A stretch of 64,000 nt of DNA from Anthostomella pinea (lineage: Eukaryota; Ascomycota; Sordariomycetes; Xylariales; Xylariaceae). Shown here one piece after another: positions 46,866 to 58,524 of this stretch. Location: the NCBI GenBank assembly GCA_963556695.1, contig CAUWAG010000007.1:744001-808000 (forward strand). Direction: 5' to 3'. Made by a program: the position numbers and the translations under genes. The notes under the pieces are model-generated. The model had not been told where the DNA came from. It saw only the letters and a program-made list of their open reading frames with translations, and made no database searches. How positions within the stretch are numbered: position 1 is the first letter of the stretch; each line of letters opens with the position of its first letter.

Positions 46866-47873
46866 ATGCCTGAACCGCTGCTTTTCGATGTGGGAGAGTT
46901 ACTGGAAGACAGCCAGGAAGAACTGGGGTCCAGCAAAGCTAGCAGCTTTCTCTCTAAATTCAGCCGAAGCAGCAAATCAACTCCGGCGGCGTTCTCCCTG
47001 AGGAAGGTCTACGAAGTCATCGATTCGTACCTACAGCCTAGCAGCTCGTCATCCGTCATAGATGCGGCTCAGTCTGTTGCCAAACTGCTCCCAGAACCTC
47101 CAGTTCCAGAGGAATCGGAGCCGCTCTCTGACTTATGGATTCTTTGCCTTGAAATTACATTCCAAATCCCCTACAACCACCCTTCACAGATTAAGCTAGC
47201 CAGGCTCGTTGTTTGTCTCACGGAATCTGCCAAGACGACAAGGACGCGAGACTCCGATGTGAGGCAAGCTGCGTCTAATCTCTGTGGCTCTGACCAACGC
47301 CAATAGGAGGGGTTCTTCTACTCGCCTCGTCCGGAAGGACTGACCCTCGTCCTGGCCGACTATCACTTCCGTACGTGCCCTAAGATACGCCATCTCGGTG
47401 ATGCGTGACTAATGTTTATCAGCTGGTGGAAGGGAAGGCGGAGCCTTTGAAGCGATGGACGCGGCACGATGGGTAAACTCCAACGCTTTCGTGGCCCTAC
47501 TGGGATCCTACGAACTTCCCATTCAACCTCGCAGTGGACTCTGGCGCCTGAGGAAAGCGCTGGAAGAACCCTTCAATCCCAAGTATTCCAACTCCGAGGT
47601 CTCTGCCGCCGCTCAGTGGATCCTGCACGCTGGCCAGTGGCTGTTCAGGCAGGTCCAGGTGCCTCAAGAAATCACTCCGATCGATGCCCAGAGCACTAAG
47701 GCGGGATCTATTTTCGAAGGTGTCAGCCAGGCTATACCCTCGAGCGGTGGCGCTTTTGGAAGAACGGATTCAGGGGGGTGGAACACCACGAGGGCGCGAG
47801 TGCCGAGACCAGGGTGCTCGCTTCGAAGGCGGCTGCTCTCATGGACGCCATAGAAGTGAACGCGGTCTTCTGA
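46866..47873 (+). CDS. DUF3632-like fungal protein
   Basis: Four exons (46866-47258, 47307-47370, 47423-47658, 47727-47873) give 279 residues. The first three joins have clear GT...CTRAY...AG introns. The last (donor GTGCCT at 47659) is weak but is the only simple way to reach the protein-like ending GYTLERWRFWKNGFRG; otherwise a frameshift is needed there. Seen: LWILCLEITFQIPYNHPSQIKLARLVV, ARWVNSNAFVALL and AAQWILHAGQWLF. This order matches fungal proteins of the DUF3632 type as I remember them. No enzymatic residues are evident and function is unknown. It lies between the NSUN gene and a small membrane protein gene with no sign of co-regulation. Confidence 0.65.
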
Positions 47874-48600
47874 GTAGATGAGAAGAAATCAACTAAGGTC
47901 CGCGTGTATGCACTGATTCACTTATCGCACGCAATCTGTCTTTCGAATTCCCAACGGGCTAAAATGCGCCGCTACATGAGTTAAATGCGTACATAAGCTG
48001 ACTGCATATTGGACCTTTTAGTGAGCCATATGGAAGATAATGGGGATACTGGAAGTAGGATAGTCGCCATCTGACCCAGAAACTTGACAGATGTGCCTGT
48101 TCAAGTGCCCTCACACCTATTTTAAGCCCTCCATGTGCAATTCAGGGTGACTTGATGTCCGGTCACGCAATGGAATCGGTGCGGTCTTGCAAGAGTGCCC
48201 CTTTAGTCAACTCAGGATAACATTGATTTCTCGTAGGGGAGATCCGAGAAAGGGAAGGTACCGTTCCACTTGAAGTTGCCCAGGTGGCAAGTGCGTCGTG
48301 GGAAAAGGCTTCGGCAGGTACCATAATGTGATACGTGAGTTAAGCACACGGACCATCCATATCGTGCCTTCCTTCGACGTTTTCAGTAAATGCTCCAGTT
48401 GGGACAACTGGAAGGCACCTGCAGCCAGCCCAACAACCTCCCCTGCCCAGGTGACTTCTACTCTCTCCTTGCACACCCACAACCCAATCACCCAATCACC
48501 CACCACCGCACCACATTCCAGCACTCCTACTCCCGCTTCCACTTCCCTCCGAACCGCAGCACAACTCGATACCTAAACCCCGACCTCGACAAACACCGTC
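47874..48600. other. Intergenic, promoter of small membrane protein gene
   Basis: The last 150 bp is CT/CA-rich, as in fungal leaders. No gene seen. Confidence 0.35.
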
Positions 48601-49273
48601 ATGTTTGGAGGCACCCAAGGCCTAGGTTCATCCTCGCGAGAGACTCGATCCTTTCTGGTCGATAAGGATTGGGTTGCCCTACCGAACACGTCATCGGACA
48701 CCTACTCTACGGATCTCAACGAGACTGACCCCATCGAATGCATTCACTGGTACCCTCGCGAGCTGCATACACCGGACCGCATGGAGCTCGCTCGACCCTT
48801 CCAGGACTAATGGAAGCCTCGCTCGGACATCGTGTGGCGCCTCCCTGATGATGTACTCCGGCGGGTCAATGTAAGCAATGAAGCCCATTGCCACTCCCAG
48901 ACTGCACCAGTCCGCAGGGGCCGCCCCGCCTGTATCATGATACTAACCCAGAGGTGTCTTTCATAGAATGATCGCATCACACATGGCCTCGCAGAGGTGA
49001 GTTATTCCCTTTCCTATCAAAGAGACTCCATCGCTCCTCGCCTTGTGCGAATTGCATTCGACTCTTCCATCAATACTCAGCTTCCAACGATGGCTTTGAA
49101 TCAACTGACAAGCTTGAAAGTTGAAGATTGATCAGACACCTTCGCCGGAACTCACGAGAGTGTACCTCGACTTTTTCGTCCTGTTCGTGGGTGTCGCGAG
49201 CACGGCCGCATTGTTTGGACTACTTCTGTACGCAATCTTTGGCATATCGTATGTCTATGTCACCAAGGACTGA
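48601..49273 (+). pseudogene. Small single-pass membrane protein gene with an internal stop
   Basis: Three exons are proposed (48601-48870, 48967-48996, 49121-49273). Exon 1 begins MFGGTQGLGSSSRETRSF and reads protein-like through DRMELARPFQD, meets TAA at 48808-48810, then continues in the same frame with WKPRSDIVWRLPDDVLRRVN up to a good donor. A 30-nt exon (NDRITHGLAE) and a last exon ending in a membrane span (FVLFVGVASTAALFGLLLYA) follow in phase. So one nonsense codon breaks an otherwise coherent frame of about 149 codons. Alternatives are an intron using GACTAAT as branch point, which would skip the stop but change frame, or programmed readthrough. Family not recognised. Confidence 0.5.
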
Positions 49274-49854
49274 TGGGATGGGTGGACCGGACAATCTGCC
49301 CACCTCCTCTGGACTCTGGTCGACTTGCTGGACTGGATCATGCATGTACTGATATCTTGCTGGTGACGATGATTGGGGGTGGCCAGAAACATGGTAGATG
49401 GCATCATGTGCGACGAGCAGAATCAAGGAGAACAAGTGTATTGTAAGCATCTTGAAGCAATCGACGACATGGTTACGGAAGATAACCCCCGTTAAAGCGG
49501 CGATCGTCTAACAAAATGCAGTGTGGGCCACATGGGGCACCGGGCCAATCAAAAGCACGGCTCTTCTGCTGACTGATCAGACGGCTTTTGGCCCTTGGCG
49601 GAGAACATTGAATCGACTTCAGCTCCGGCTCTCTCTCATCTAACACTCTCTGCGAAGCAATACTCTTGAGCCCCACGGCGAACACTCCCTCTGCCTTCTT
49701 CCTGGCTTTTATTTCTGATGAGCGCTTGTGAGCTTGCTCGCTCGCATCATCTTTGTCATCTTTGTCATCTTCGCCTAGCACTTCAAGTGGGTTGGGCTGG
49801 CCCCGGATCGCGCCCGAGGTAGAAGCGGCAAGATCACCACCAAAATACGTTTCA
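49274..49854. other. Intergenic, promoter of Zn2Cys6 factor
   Basis: A minus-strand 162-codon frame (49473-49961) overlaps the zinc-cluster exon and is judged a shadow. No other gene. Confidence 0.35.
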
Positions 49855-52478
49855 ATGTTTACCACATTCACCGGCGCACCCCAGCCTCGCGCTGGGAGCG
49901 GCAAGGCTGAGGAAACTGAGCCCTCCAAGCCACATTCATTTGAGGCCCCTTTGAGGCCCAAACGGCACCAGGTTGCTCGTGCTTGCGACGCGTAAGCCCG
50001 CCCCTGCGTCGCTCAATCTCCTCCGGACTTGCTGACTAGGCCTTATCCCAGATGTCGAATGCACCGTGTCAAGTGTGACAACAATGTCCCTTGCAGGTCA
50101 GTACTCTGACAATGTGCACGTGGAGGGGGAGTCTCATACCTCGGCGATGGTTCCAGCATTCCGAACGCTTTGGACATCCTTGAGGCACCCGCCGAGGCCT
50201 ACCACGAGTAATGGGAACTGACCAGCGAACCCGTCGAGTAGGAATTGCATAAATAGAGGAGAGCAGTGTAACAATAAGAGTCCCGGTGAAAGGCGCACGC
50301 TTCCTCAAGCATACCGGTCAGTCGCCATCTCATGCAATGTCTCGTCCCATTATAGCAGCTACTGAAACCAGCATACCTCTTAGTGAGATCGATCGATTGA
50401 AGCAAAAGGTCAAGGGACTCGAAGAGCAGCTTGAGACTGAGCGCACTTCATTGAAGAGTGTCAGTTCAGATCGGCTGCCCCAGGCGGAGCTGACACCTCC
50501 CACATCGTTGGACTCCCCATCGGTCACCGATGTCAGTGTGCCGCGAGATCCGGCTCGTTCTCGAGTCTGGGAGGGTGTATATGCCAGCACCGCCCAGTCC
50601 CCACAGAAAACATGGTATGGCCCATCCTCTGCATACTACTTTATCAGCCGGATGAACGCATATTTGGCATCCGTATTCCAACAGCTACATCCAGACGATC
50701 ATATACAGCTGAAGTCTGTAGCGAAGTCATTTGCCACACCGGACTGGACCCCTATTGCAGACGAGAACAAGGCAGATGTGAAAGATACGAACCTGCCAAC
50801 GTCTACTGAGGACTATCTGACGCCGTCACAAGAGGAGTACTTCTTGGATCTGTTTTGGCAGTCGTATCACACATCCCTGGTCATTCTCAACGAGGCCGAA
50901 TTCAAAGTGCACTACAAGTCATTATTAGCGAAGCCAGGAAAGCCGAGGAAGTCATCCGCTCTCGTTGACATTGTCATTGCTGTGAGCATGCAGGTCGGCA
51001 TGGCCATCATCCAACGGAACAGCTCTAGAACGCTGAATAGTGCTGACGTGGGCCAAGACGATCCCAGCATAGCTGGGCGCTTCTACTACCGACGGTGTCA
51101 ACGGCTACTGAACAGCGAGCAGGAAAACCCGACCATCATGACCGTACAATGTCATATGCTTTCAGCCATATACCTCTGCTGTGCCTCGTTCCAGAACATG
51201 TCGCACTCGGCTCTGTCGCTTGCAGTCCGCACGGCCCATATGCTCGGCCTGCATACAGAGCCAGCAGACGACCTGCCCTTTTCCCAGAAAGAGATGCACC
51301 GACGCCTTTGGTGGACACTTTACACGTTTGAGAGCAAGACTTGCATGAAGTTGGGTCGACCCTTTTATGCCGATCTGTACTCAACGTCCTGCAGTCTACC
51401 GGCAGATGACAACACTGTCGCTAGCCTTGCCGGTTCCGACTTTGCGCCCCTTGACGAGAATGCAACTTGGCTCACATACACTTTGCACAACACTCATTTG
51501 TTGTTGGCTGCGCGTGGAGTTCACATGGCCCTGTACGACAAGTATCCAGAGATCTACAACGGCAGCAAGGGCCGGGTTATTTACGATGATCCGATAGCCT
51601 TGGAGTGCTACGCCGGTTTCCTTGCTTCCGAAATCAAACGCCTTGATACGTGGGTTCGATCCGTCCCCAACGCTTTGAAGACCAAGCGCATAGGAGGGGG
51701 CGTGTCCTTGTCAACAGATCATCAGCCTCTCGCCGTTGAGCAGTTTGCGCCCATCTGGCTTCAACGTCAGCGGCTGATTCTCGAGTTGCTCTACCACAAT
51801 TTGGCGATGAATCTCTACAGACCGTTCATTTCCTTTCCCTCCCTTTCTTTCGATCCCTCGCCGCTAGGTTCGATGACCCGGTCGCATGCCACATCGTCGG
51901 TCGAACACGGCATGACATTGACACGCATCATGCACCAGGTCCTTTCGGAGAGTGATGCCCTCCTGACCGGTTGGCATGAAGCCTTCCAATGGCAATGGAA
52001 CGCGGCACTTACTCTCGCCGGCTACCTGTTCGCCCACCCTGACAGCGCCGGAACTTCGGTGGCTGTGCGACAAGCAATCGATCTGGCGGTGGCAGCCTTC
52101 GAGATCTTCGGGCGCAGCTTCGGAGCCGCAAACAGTGCGGCAATGGTGATGCGTGACCTGGCGGCGAAAATCGATTTCCTTGCCGACATCAGCCGCAATA
52201 GCGAGGCGCAACCCCCAGCTCTGGAGAACCCTCCCGTCGATATCGTCAGCGGAGGCCCCTTCCCGGAAGCCGGTGCCCTCGTGCCCCCGAATGAGAACGA
52301 TGCAATCTCTATGCAGAACATGCTGGCCGACTCTATGGATATGGCGTTCTCGGTAGACACCTCATCTAACCTTGATATGCTGTGGCCCTCGATCGGAAAC
52401 ACGTCAGGCGAATGGTGGTACGACTTCAACAATAACCAGGGCCCTAGGTTGGATATGATTGATGAATCGTTCGCCTGA
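49855..52478 (+). CDS. Zn2Cys6 fungal transcription factor with fungal_trans domain
   Basis: Four exons (49855-49991, 50052-50096, 50242-50316, 50384-52478) give 783 residues. The zinc cluster is spread over three exons, with cysteines at 44, 47, 54, 60, 63 and 70, spacing CX2CX6CX5CX2CX6C, exactly canonical. A linker and coiled coil for dimerisation follow (REIDRLKQKVKGLEEQL, about 87-103), then the fungal-specific middle homology region (YLTPSQEEYFLDLFWQSYHT; ALSLAVRTAHMLGLH; EMHRRLWWTLYTFE). The C-terminus is acidic and Met/Asp-rich, as in activation domains. Exon 2 is only 45 bp and exon 3 only 75 bp. Targets are unknown; it could regulate a neighbour, but none stands out as its partner. 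Intact. Confidence 0.88.
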
Positions 52479-52981
52479 GGATTTCCTTTGTAAGGGATAC
52501 ACGACTTTACGATTTACTCTCATGATGTATTCGAAGGGGGTGGGGGGAAAGGCAATGGTGGGCAAGAAGGCTAAGAAACCAACCATGAACGAAAGGAGTA
52601 AGGCGAAAATGCCACATCGGCACTCTGTGTACGGCAACGAATGTTCAAGCTTTTTGATAGTAGGCGCCTCCGGGGGCCTTATCCAAACACCTTCGATCTC
52701 AGTTCCAGTTTTTGGTGTATGTTCCCAGCACCTGACGCACTTAGCCTCAGTACCCGGCATGCCATGATAGCGATTTTACTGCGAGGGAAGAGTGAACAGG
52801 AGCGTCTAGACGATCGACACTCACGTGTTCCTGCGCCCTCTGGGTACCAACGGACTGGCAGTGTAGGCAAGGCCAGTGCTTACTTTATGCATACTCGGTT
52901 ACCGGAGTATCACTGTGCCAGGCCGTGTCCTCTTGGGGCGTGGGTGAGTGACTGCATCTACTTGTGTGGTTACTGCCGCGA
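52479..52981. other. Spacer between transcription factor and helicase pseudogene
   Basis: No gene recognised. Confidence 0.35.
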
Positions 52982-55900
52982 ATGATAATGGGATACGCGA
53001 AAGGGGTTGCCGCTCTCACTGCCTCCGCGGGAACATGGACGGACGCTCTTATTCCAAAAGGAGCAATGGAAAGAGGACAACGATCGGCTCTTCGCGTTGT
53101 CACGGATTACGATTATAACGGATTCCGTCGACACCTAGATTCAAAAGGTCTTCCCGCCAACAAGGTAATCGGCAGTGCCTTGCAAGAAGTGGGTGTGCAG
53201 CAAATTCATAACCAGACGTCTTTTCGTCTTGCGCTGACTCAGATTCAGAGCGGCATCTTCCCTCTCGAAGAGCATCCCACACTGAGACTTCCTTACTGGC
53301 GACTGAAACAAATCGGTGCTGGCCCTATAGCCGGTCCCCAACAAGCCGTGGCAGAAGGTGTTTCGAGTGGTAACACCACGTACCATACTGCAAAGACAAG
53401 CCAAGAGCATAGCCTTTCTGGTCTTCTCGATGCGACTGTCGCAGCCGCTTCCACTCCTAAGGTTGTCCCCTGGTTGGCCCAGGTTGACGCCAACAAACAC
53501 AGCGTCGAGCTCTCCAATGGCGAAAAAGGCCTTCCCAGCGAAACAGATTCCTCGCCCAGAGAGAAATTGGACAAAGGCAAGCGGGTCGAAACACCATGCA
53601 GTCTTCCAGGGCAAACACCCCAGCCGGAAGCCGGGGAAGACCAAGGGGATAGCGACGACCCCGATTCCCAAGCCGCAACAGCCGCCGAGTCCGAAGTCTC
53701 GACACAAGCCGACATCGTGTTGAAACGCATCGGCATTGACTATGGTCAATTTGACGCGAAGATCTGGAAATCTGCGTGTAAATTTTTTCCAGTGCACTGA
53801 GAATGCGCGAACAATGAAGCTCGCGGGCATCCGCATACCGCTCAAGGACTACCAATTATACACGATATATCTAGCTCTCACGCGCCCTTCGGAAAACCTG
53901 TCGGCATACATGATCGGTGATGACGTGGGCTTCGGCAAGACAGGGATGGCGATATCCATTCTCATCATCATCTACATGATACATGTAAGATTTGACGATG
54001 TCATCAAGGAGTAGAAAGGCCCAAAGCCCCAAAGCATGTCCACCAAAACGCATTTGCCAGAATTGGAGCAGGGCGATGACGCGAAGTACCCCAGTCAGAA
54101 GGGTTGGCCTGTAACATGTCCCTGTCTCAAATCCGAGCCATCATACAAGCTGGCTACCGTTCTTCCTCTATTGCCCAATATCATCGTCGCCCCGCCTCAT
54201 CTGATCCAAAATTGGATTGACGAGTTTGAAAAGTTCCATGACGGCAACCGAGACAGTCCTGCCAGCCGCATGGTTATCACCACCACTCATAGCACTTTTT
54301 CTACGAGCTCTTTTGTCCACAGGAAGAAGAGTGCAGCCTTCCAATGCATCGTTCATGAGGAGAAGGCAGACTTTGTTCTCCGCGCTCCCGATTACAACGT
54401 GGTACCTGTCTCCAAAACGTCCGCGGGCCATGTCATCGTCGTTAGCCATGCCGGTTGCACTGCGCTGATCTCTCTTTACGAAGAAGATACGGTTTGGAAG
54501 GGCAACGACGGAGAAGGTAAGTACGCCCACCTGAAAGGACAGAAGCTCAGAGTGCGCACGCTGGCCGCTGCGACTATGGTTTTCGATGAATGGCACATTT
54601 ATAAAGGAACTCCCAAGAATCCGACCCAACCCTTCCAGCTGCTTCAAAACATCAGAGATGACTCGAGGTTGCCGATATTTGCGATAGCCTTGTCTGCTAG
54701 CCTTCGGTCGACACCAGCAATCTGAAGCCTTTTGTTGAGCATGCCCTAGCCACCGCTGTCTCGCAGGGCTGGGCAGTAGACCTAGCTGGGATGAAGAGCG
54801 AGGAAGATATCGCCAAGTTCGACGAAATGGACCGTGACTGGAGGTACCTCATCGAAAAATTCCACAACAAATCGTTGGATGACAAGAAACGCGATGCCAT
54901 TCAGAAACGCGAGGACGACGTCACAAAGATCCTGACGCCATTCATACCTCAGATGATCAACTCTTGGCGGAAGCGATCAAAGTTCAATGGCAGATACATC
55001 TTCCCAGAAGCTCCAATCACAAGTAAGGCCTGTAATATGCTGGATGGCCCAACGCGGGATGCTCACCGTTCTTTGGCACGAGAGGTGCAGGCGTGGACCG
55101 ACAATGGTTTCGAGGAAGCAGTACGGAAATGGCAGAACGACGAGGTGCAAGGGGACCAGCCCGAGGCATTGGCTTTCCAGAGGCAAGAGCTTAATCGTGC
55201 GGCCCAAAACCCCAGACGCTGCAACCGGTCTGCACGCGTCTATGTTCCCATCAGTGGCGCGCTTGATCAGGGGAGAAGAGGTGCCCTACGAATCGATGTT
55301 GGTAAAGAAGATCCAGCCTTGGGCAACCGAGACCACCAGACTCATCAGAGAAAATGCTACTTCGAATAAGGTGAGGGAGGCTCTCGCCAAGTCGCCCTGG
55401 TGGAAACACAAGGACGAGCTCAAGAGAGAGTCGCCCAAGCTGAAGGTTCTCCGGGATTATCTCGATGAACTCATCGACCTCCGGAAGAAAAACGCAACGG
55501 ACCCGGCTGTGAAGGCGCTGGGACCACTACCACCTGACAACTCCACTGCTCGACACATGCTGATCCTGTCAGACGCGCCCATCAGCTCTTTTCTCACCTT
55601 TATGTGTCTTTATCGGAGCCACCAACAGAAAATATCGAATGGTACTACGTGCACGCCGGTCTCTCGCAAAAGGAGCGGAATGAGCTCACCGACAAGTTCA
55701 AAGAGAAGAAGAAGTACGGAAACGGGCAGCCAGAGCCCATGAGGGTACTAATCAGCAATGAGGCAATGGTCGGTGTCAGGCTCAACCTGCAGAATGCCAA
55801 CTACTGTATCGTGACAGAGGTCCTGCGCAACGGCGACCGGCAGCGACAGGCCTTCGGCCGGATCGACCGCCAAGGGCAGATGATGAGACCCGTCCTCGTC

Positions 55901-56026
55901 CAGCTGTACGACAAGAACAACCTGGCGGAAAACGTCCGACGCGTCCGCAATGACAACCGCGCCAAGCTGGCGAACGATCCGGATGAGCAAGTCGTGGAAG
56001 AGATTGACCTTGACGATTATGTTTGA
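52982..56026 (+). pseudogene. SNF2-type helicase-like gene with five lesions
   Basis: Reading through the breaks yields a protein of about 1,000 residues with SNF2-like order: an N-terminal region of unknown type, LAGIRIPLKDYQLYTIYLAL, a Walker A-like DDVGFGKTGMAI, IIVAPPHLIQNWIDEFEKF, a DEAH-type box MVFDEWH, SLRSTPAI, then the helicase C half with HMLILSDAPISSF, YYVHAGLSQKERN, VRLNLQNANYCIV and motif VI QAFGRIDRQGQ. Lesions: a frame change in a T6 run (53783-53788), TAG at 54012-54014 in IKE*KGPKPQ where CAG is likely, a one-base loss near 54719-54724, a frame change in a C4 run (55210-55213), and a frame change at TGTG near 55602-55607. No intron of plausible length repairs them. Related fungal copies are probably chromatin or DNA ATPases; this one should be dead. 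Confidence 0.8.
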
Positions 56027-57723
56027 GTAGCGGGGCCGTCGTTGGCTGGCTACCTCTTGTAGGAAATTTTGCTTGTAGAACTTGATATCAGTCTATTGAC
56101 CGCTCGTTTTTTACTGCCTGCTTTGAATAAGTGTTGAGGTGTAGCGATACTACCTTGCCTTTAATGCCTCCAAATGAGTGGCAGCAAGATGATTTGTATT
56201 TGTAACGGGCCGGAAGATCCGGTGGCGGCTGCGTTGAAGCAGAACTTCGGCCTGTAAGCAATGATCGAGCTTTATCAATGGCTCGTGATGAACGATATAT
56301 ACGAGTTGCCGACGTAGTAAGTACCTAGATTGTATGATAATAAAAATGTCACGTTACCCTTATCAAGCTTACCATTCGTGACTCTAGCTTAATATTCATG
56401 ACTCAACGAATAACGCTACCTACCCCGGTAAGGGTTGAGCTAGGAATCCGTGTTACAGTAACGTGTGGCTTAGAATGCCCACGTGGCTTTGAACACCGCC
56501 CATTCCTTCGGTCACGGCTCACGAAGTTTACATGACCGTGTAGAATTGGTCCTTAAGCCAGTCCCAAGCCCAAGATCGCGTAGTGAACCTGGCTGGCCAT
56601 GTTGATCTCACAACATATGGGTGTAATGCTGCTAAAATGGATTTCACTTTTCAACATTATGGCATGACATAACATGGCACCGACATGGTATCCAGGAAAC
56701 CCCGTTGGGCACGTGGTTGTTTTTTATTAGTATCCCAATGATGCTGACTCTTGCTAGCACAGCACAGATTACCAAGGCTGTGAAGTCTGATTCAGCCATC
56801 TCCTCTGAACAGCCCTGTGCCTGTCAAGAACCCGTCCAGGTCACCCGTAATACATGAGGTGCTTAGATCTAGGACCCATCAGCGCGGTACGCAGTAAGCA
56901 GTAGAAACCTCCTTTACCTTTCGCCTCATTACGCTCATTGTAAGCTAAGCACGCTGCAAGCACGCCAGTGTATTGGCAGGAACACATATCAGGTGGTTGG
57001 GGTGAGCCAGGAGTCTGGGAGGCGGTGCGAGCCCCTTGACTTTGGAATGTATTCTTTGGTGATGGTGGCGATATTGGTGATGGCGGCCTTTTGTTATGAT
57101 GCAGTTGGATTTGTGGCGCGTTCCCCATACTAGGTAATTAGTACGGCAAGACGATCGTGTGGCGAGGCGAGGGCGGAAAGCTGGAGGTTTTAACCGTAGG
57201 AACTTTTCGATAGACCTCGGTGTGGGGCCGAGTGGAAGTTATGTATGTAATCATGGTCACAGTTCAGCATCCTCCAAGACTCCAAGAGCCACAAGTCGCG
57301 CTGTCAGATCACTACCAGGAGCCGAAAGACGAGATACGCCTCACAGGATGCAACGCTGCGGCTCATTGCAGGAAATAAGCTTCCAAGCCTCGAACCGGCA
57401 TCCTGGGGGAATCCTTACTGCCCTTGGCCCCCAGCATAAGCCCACCAAACAAGTGCCGCGGATTTCCAGATCTAGCAGAAAACCCCAAAGGGGGAACGCC
57501 TTCACTTTTCAATGGATATTGATATCAATAGCAACATACGGACGGACCATAACGATCATCAAGGACCATAACGTCCAAGCCTCGAGAGTCCTACTATACG
57601 GATGTGACTTCCTTTATTCATATATAAGTCGTTTCGAGCTCGCCGACACGATATGATGGGAACAGAGCATGAGTAAGCACCCGTCCTCTTACAGTCTCTC
57701 TTGTTATCCACGTTCTCGCCACA
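56027..57723. other. Intergenic
   Basis: About 1.7 kb, moderately AT-rich in places, with no supported gene. Open frames at about 57159-57656 look random. Confidence 0.35.
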
Positions 57724-58524
57724 ATGGAAGTCTATCTCCTCAACTCGCCCCTGACATCGACAGGGCACCCGCGCTGGCGAGCCCCCCAACCCCTCTTCAT
57801 CAACGGCCCCTCCCCCAACTCATCCCAATTCGTCACCGGCGGCGGCCTCATCCGCGACGGCAACAACCTCTACATGCTAACCAGCGAAGACGTCTCCATC
57901 CTCGGCTGGTCGACCTGCCAGCAGAAAAGCTCGAGCAGCAGCAAGAGCCACTCGCGCTGCCAACCTAACTCCAAAGAAATCCACTACGGTCAGTTCTCGC
58001 ACCTCGACGCCTTAGGCCTGATGGGCACGCTCGTGCACCTGTCACGCGAGCACGCCTACGGGCTCGTGCTTGTCGACCCGGCCGTGTACGCCGGCGACGA
58101 GGCGGCCGTCGCGCAGGAGGCGATCCCCGTCGCGGACCTGGCGGCGCACGTCCACGCGCCGCAGATGATGGACTTTGTCGAGTTCACGACGACGGGCGGC
58201 GAGGAGGTCACGGGCGTGGTGGTCGCAGCACAAAATTACTGCGTCAGCGTCGAGTCATCGTCCTCGTCCTCGTCCTCATCCTCATCCTCGGCGCGGAAGA
58301 CAAAGGTCCAGGGCCTGGTGGTCAACACGTCGAGCTATCGCGTGGTGCCCGAGGACTGCGGCGTCTGGGTGCGCCGGTCCGTGGCGTCGCATCGGCCGAT
58401 GTTGCTGGGGCACATTATTGGGTTTGGCGAGGCCTCCGAGTGTGGGATGCTGATGCTGCCGTTTGAGAAGTTGAGGGCGGATCTTCACCGCACTATTCGA
58501 CGCGGGAACTTCAACCTTGTCTGA
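57724..58524 (+). CDS. Fungal protein of unknown function with a trypsin-like-fold DCG motif
   Basis: A single exon of 266 residues. The layout is that of a widespread fungal domain with a chymotrypsin-like barrel: GGGLIRDGNNLYMLTSEDV near the start, AYGLVLVDPAVY in the middle (compare the LDYALVEID strand), then VVPEDCGVWVRR (C212) followed by LLGHIIGFGEASECGMLMLPFEKLRADL. In relatives as I remember them the block reads GDCGSWV..GxxYGHIVA..AYIVP, so the position equivalent to the protease serine is cysteine. Whether any member cleaves peptides is unknown. A run of 12 serines (58256-58291) sits in a loop and comes from a TCC/TCG/TCA microsatellite. No signal peptide is seen. It stands alone between AT-richer spacers. 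Confidence 0.65.
   Translation: MEVYLLNSPLTSTGHPRWRAPQPLFINGPSPNSSQFVTGGGLIRDGNNLYMLTSEDVSILGWSTCQQKSSSSSKSHSRCQPNSKEIHYGQFSHLDALGLMGTLVHLSREHAYGLVLVDPAVYAGDEAAVAQEAIPVADLAAHVHAPQMMDFVEFTTTGGEEVTGVVVAAQNYCVSVESSSSSSSSSSSSARKTKVQGLVVNTSSYRVVPEDCGVWVRRSVASHRPMLLGHIIGFGEASECGMLMLPFEKLRADLHRTIRRGNFNLV

Noticed and set aside
49473..49961. 162-codon minus-strand frame
   Set aside because: Overlaps the first zinc-cluster exon antisense and has no recognisable domain.
53783..53797. A GTAAAT...CCAG stretch that looks like an intron in the helicase gene
   Set aside because: Only about 15 nt, too short to splice; a frame change in the T6 run explains it better.
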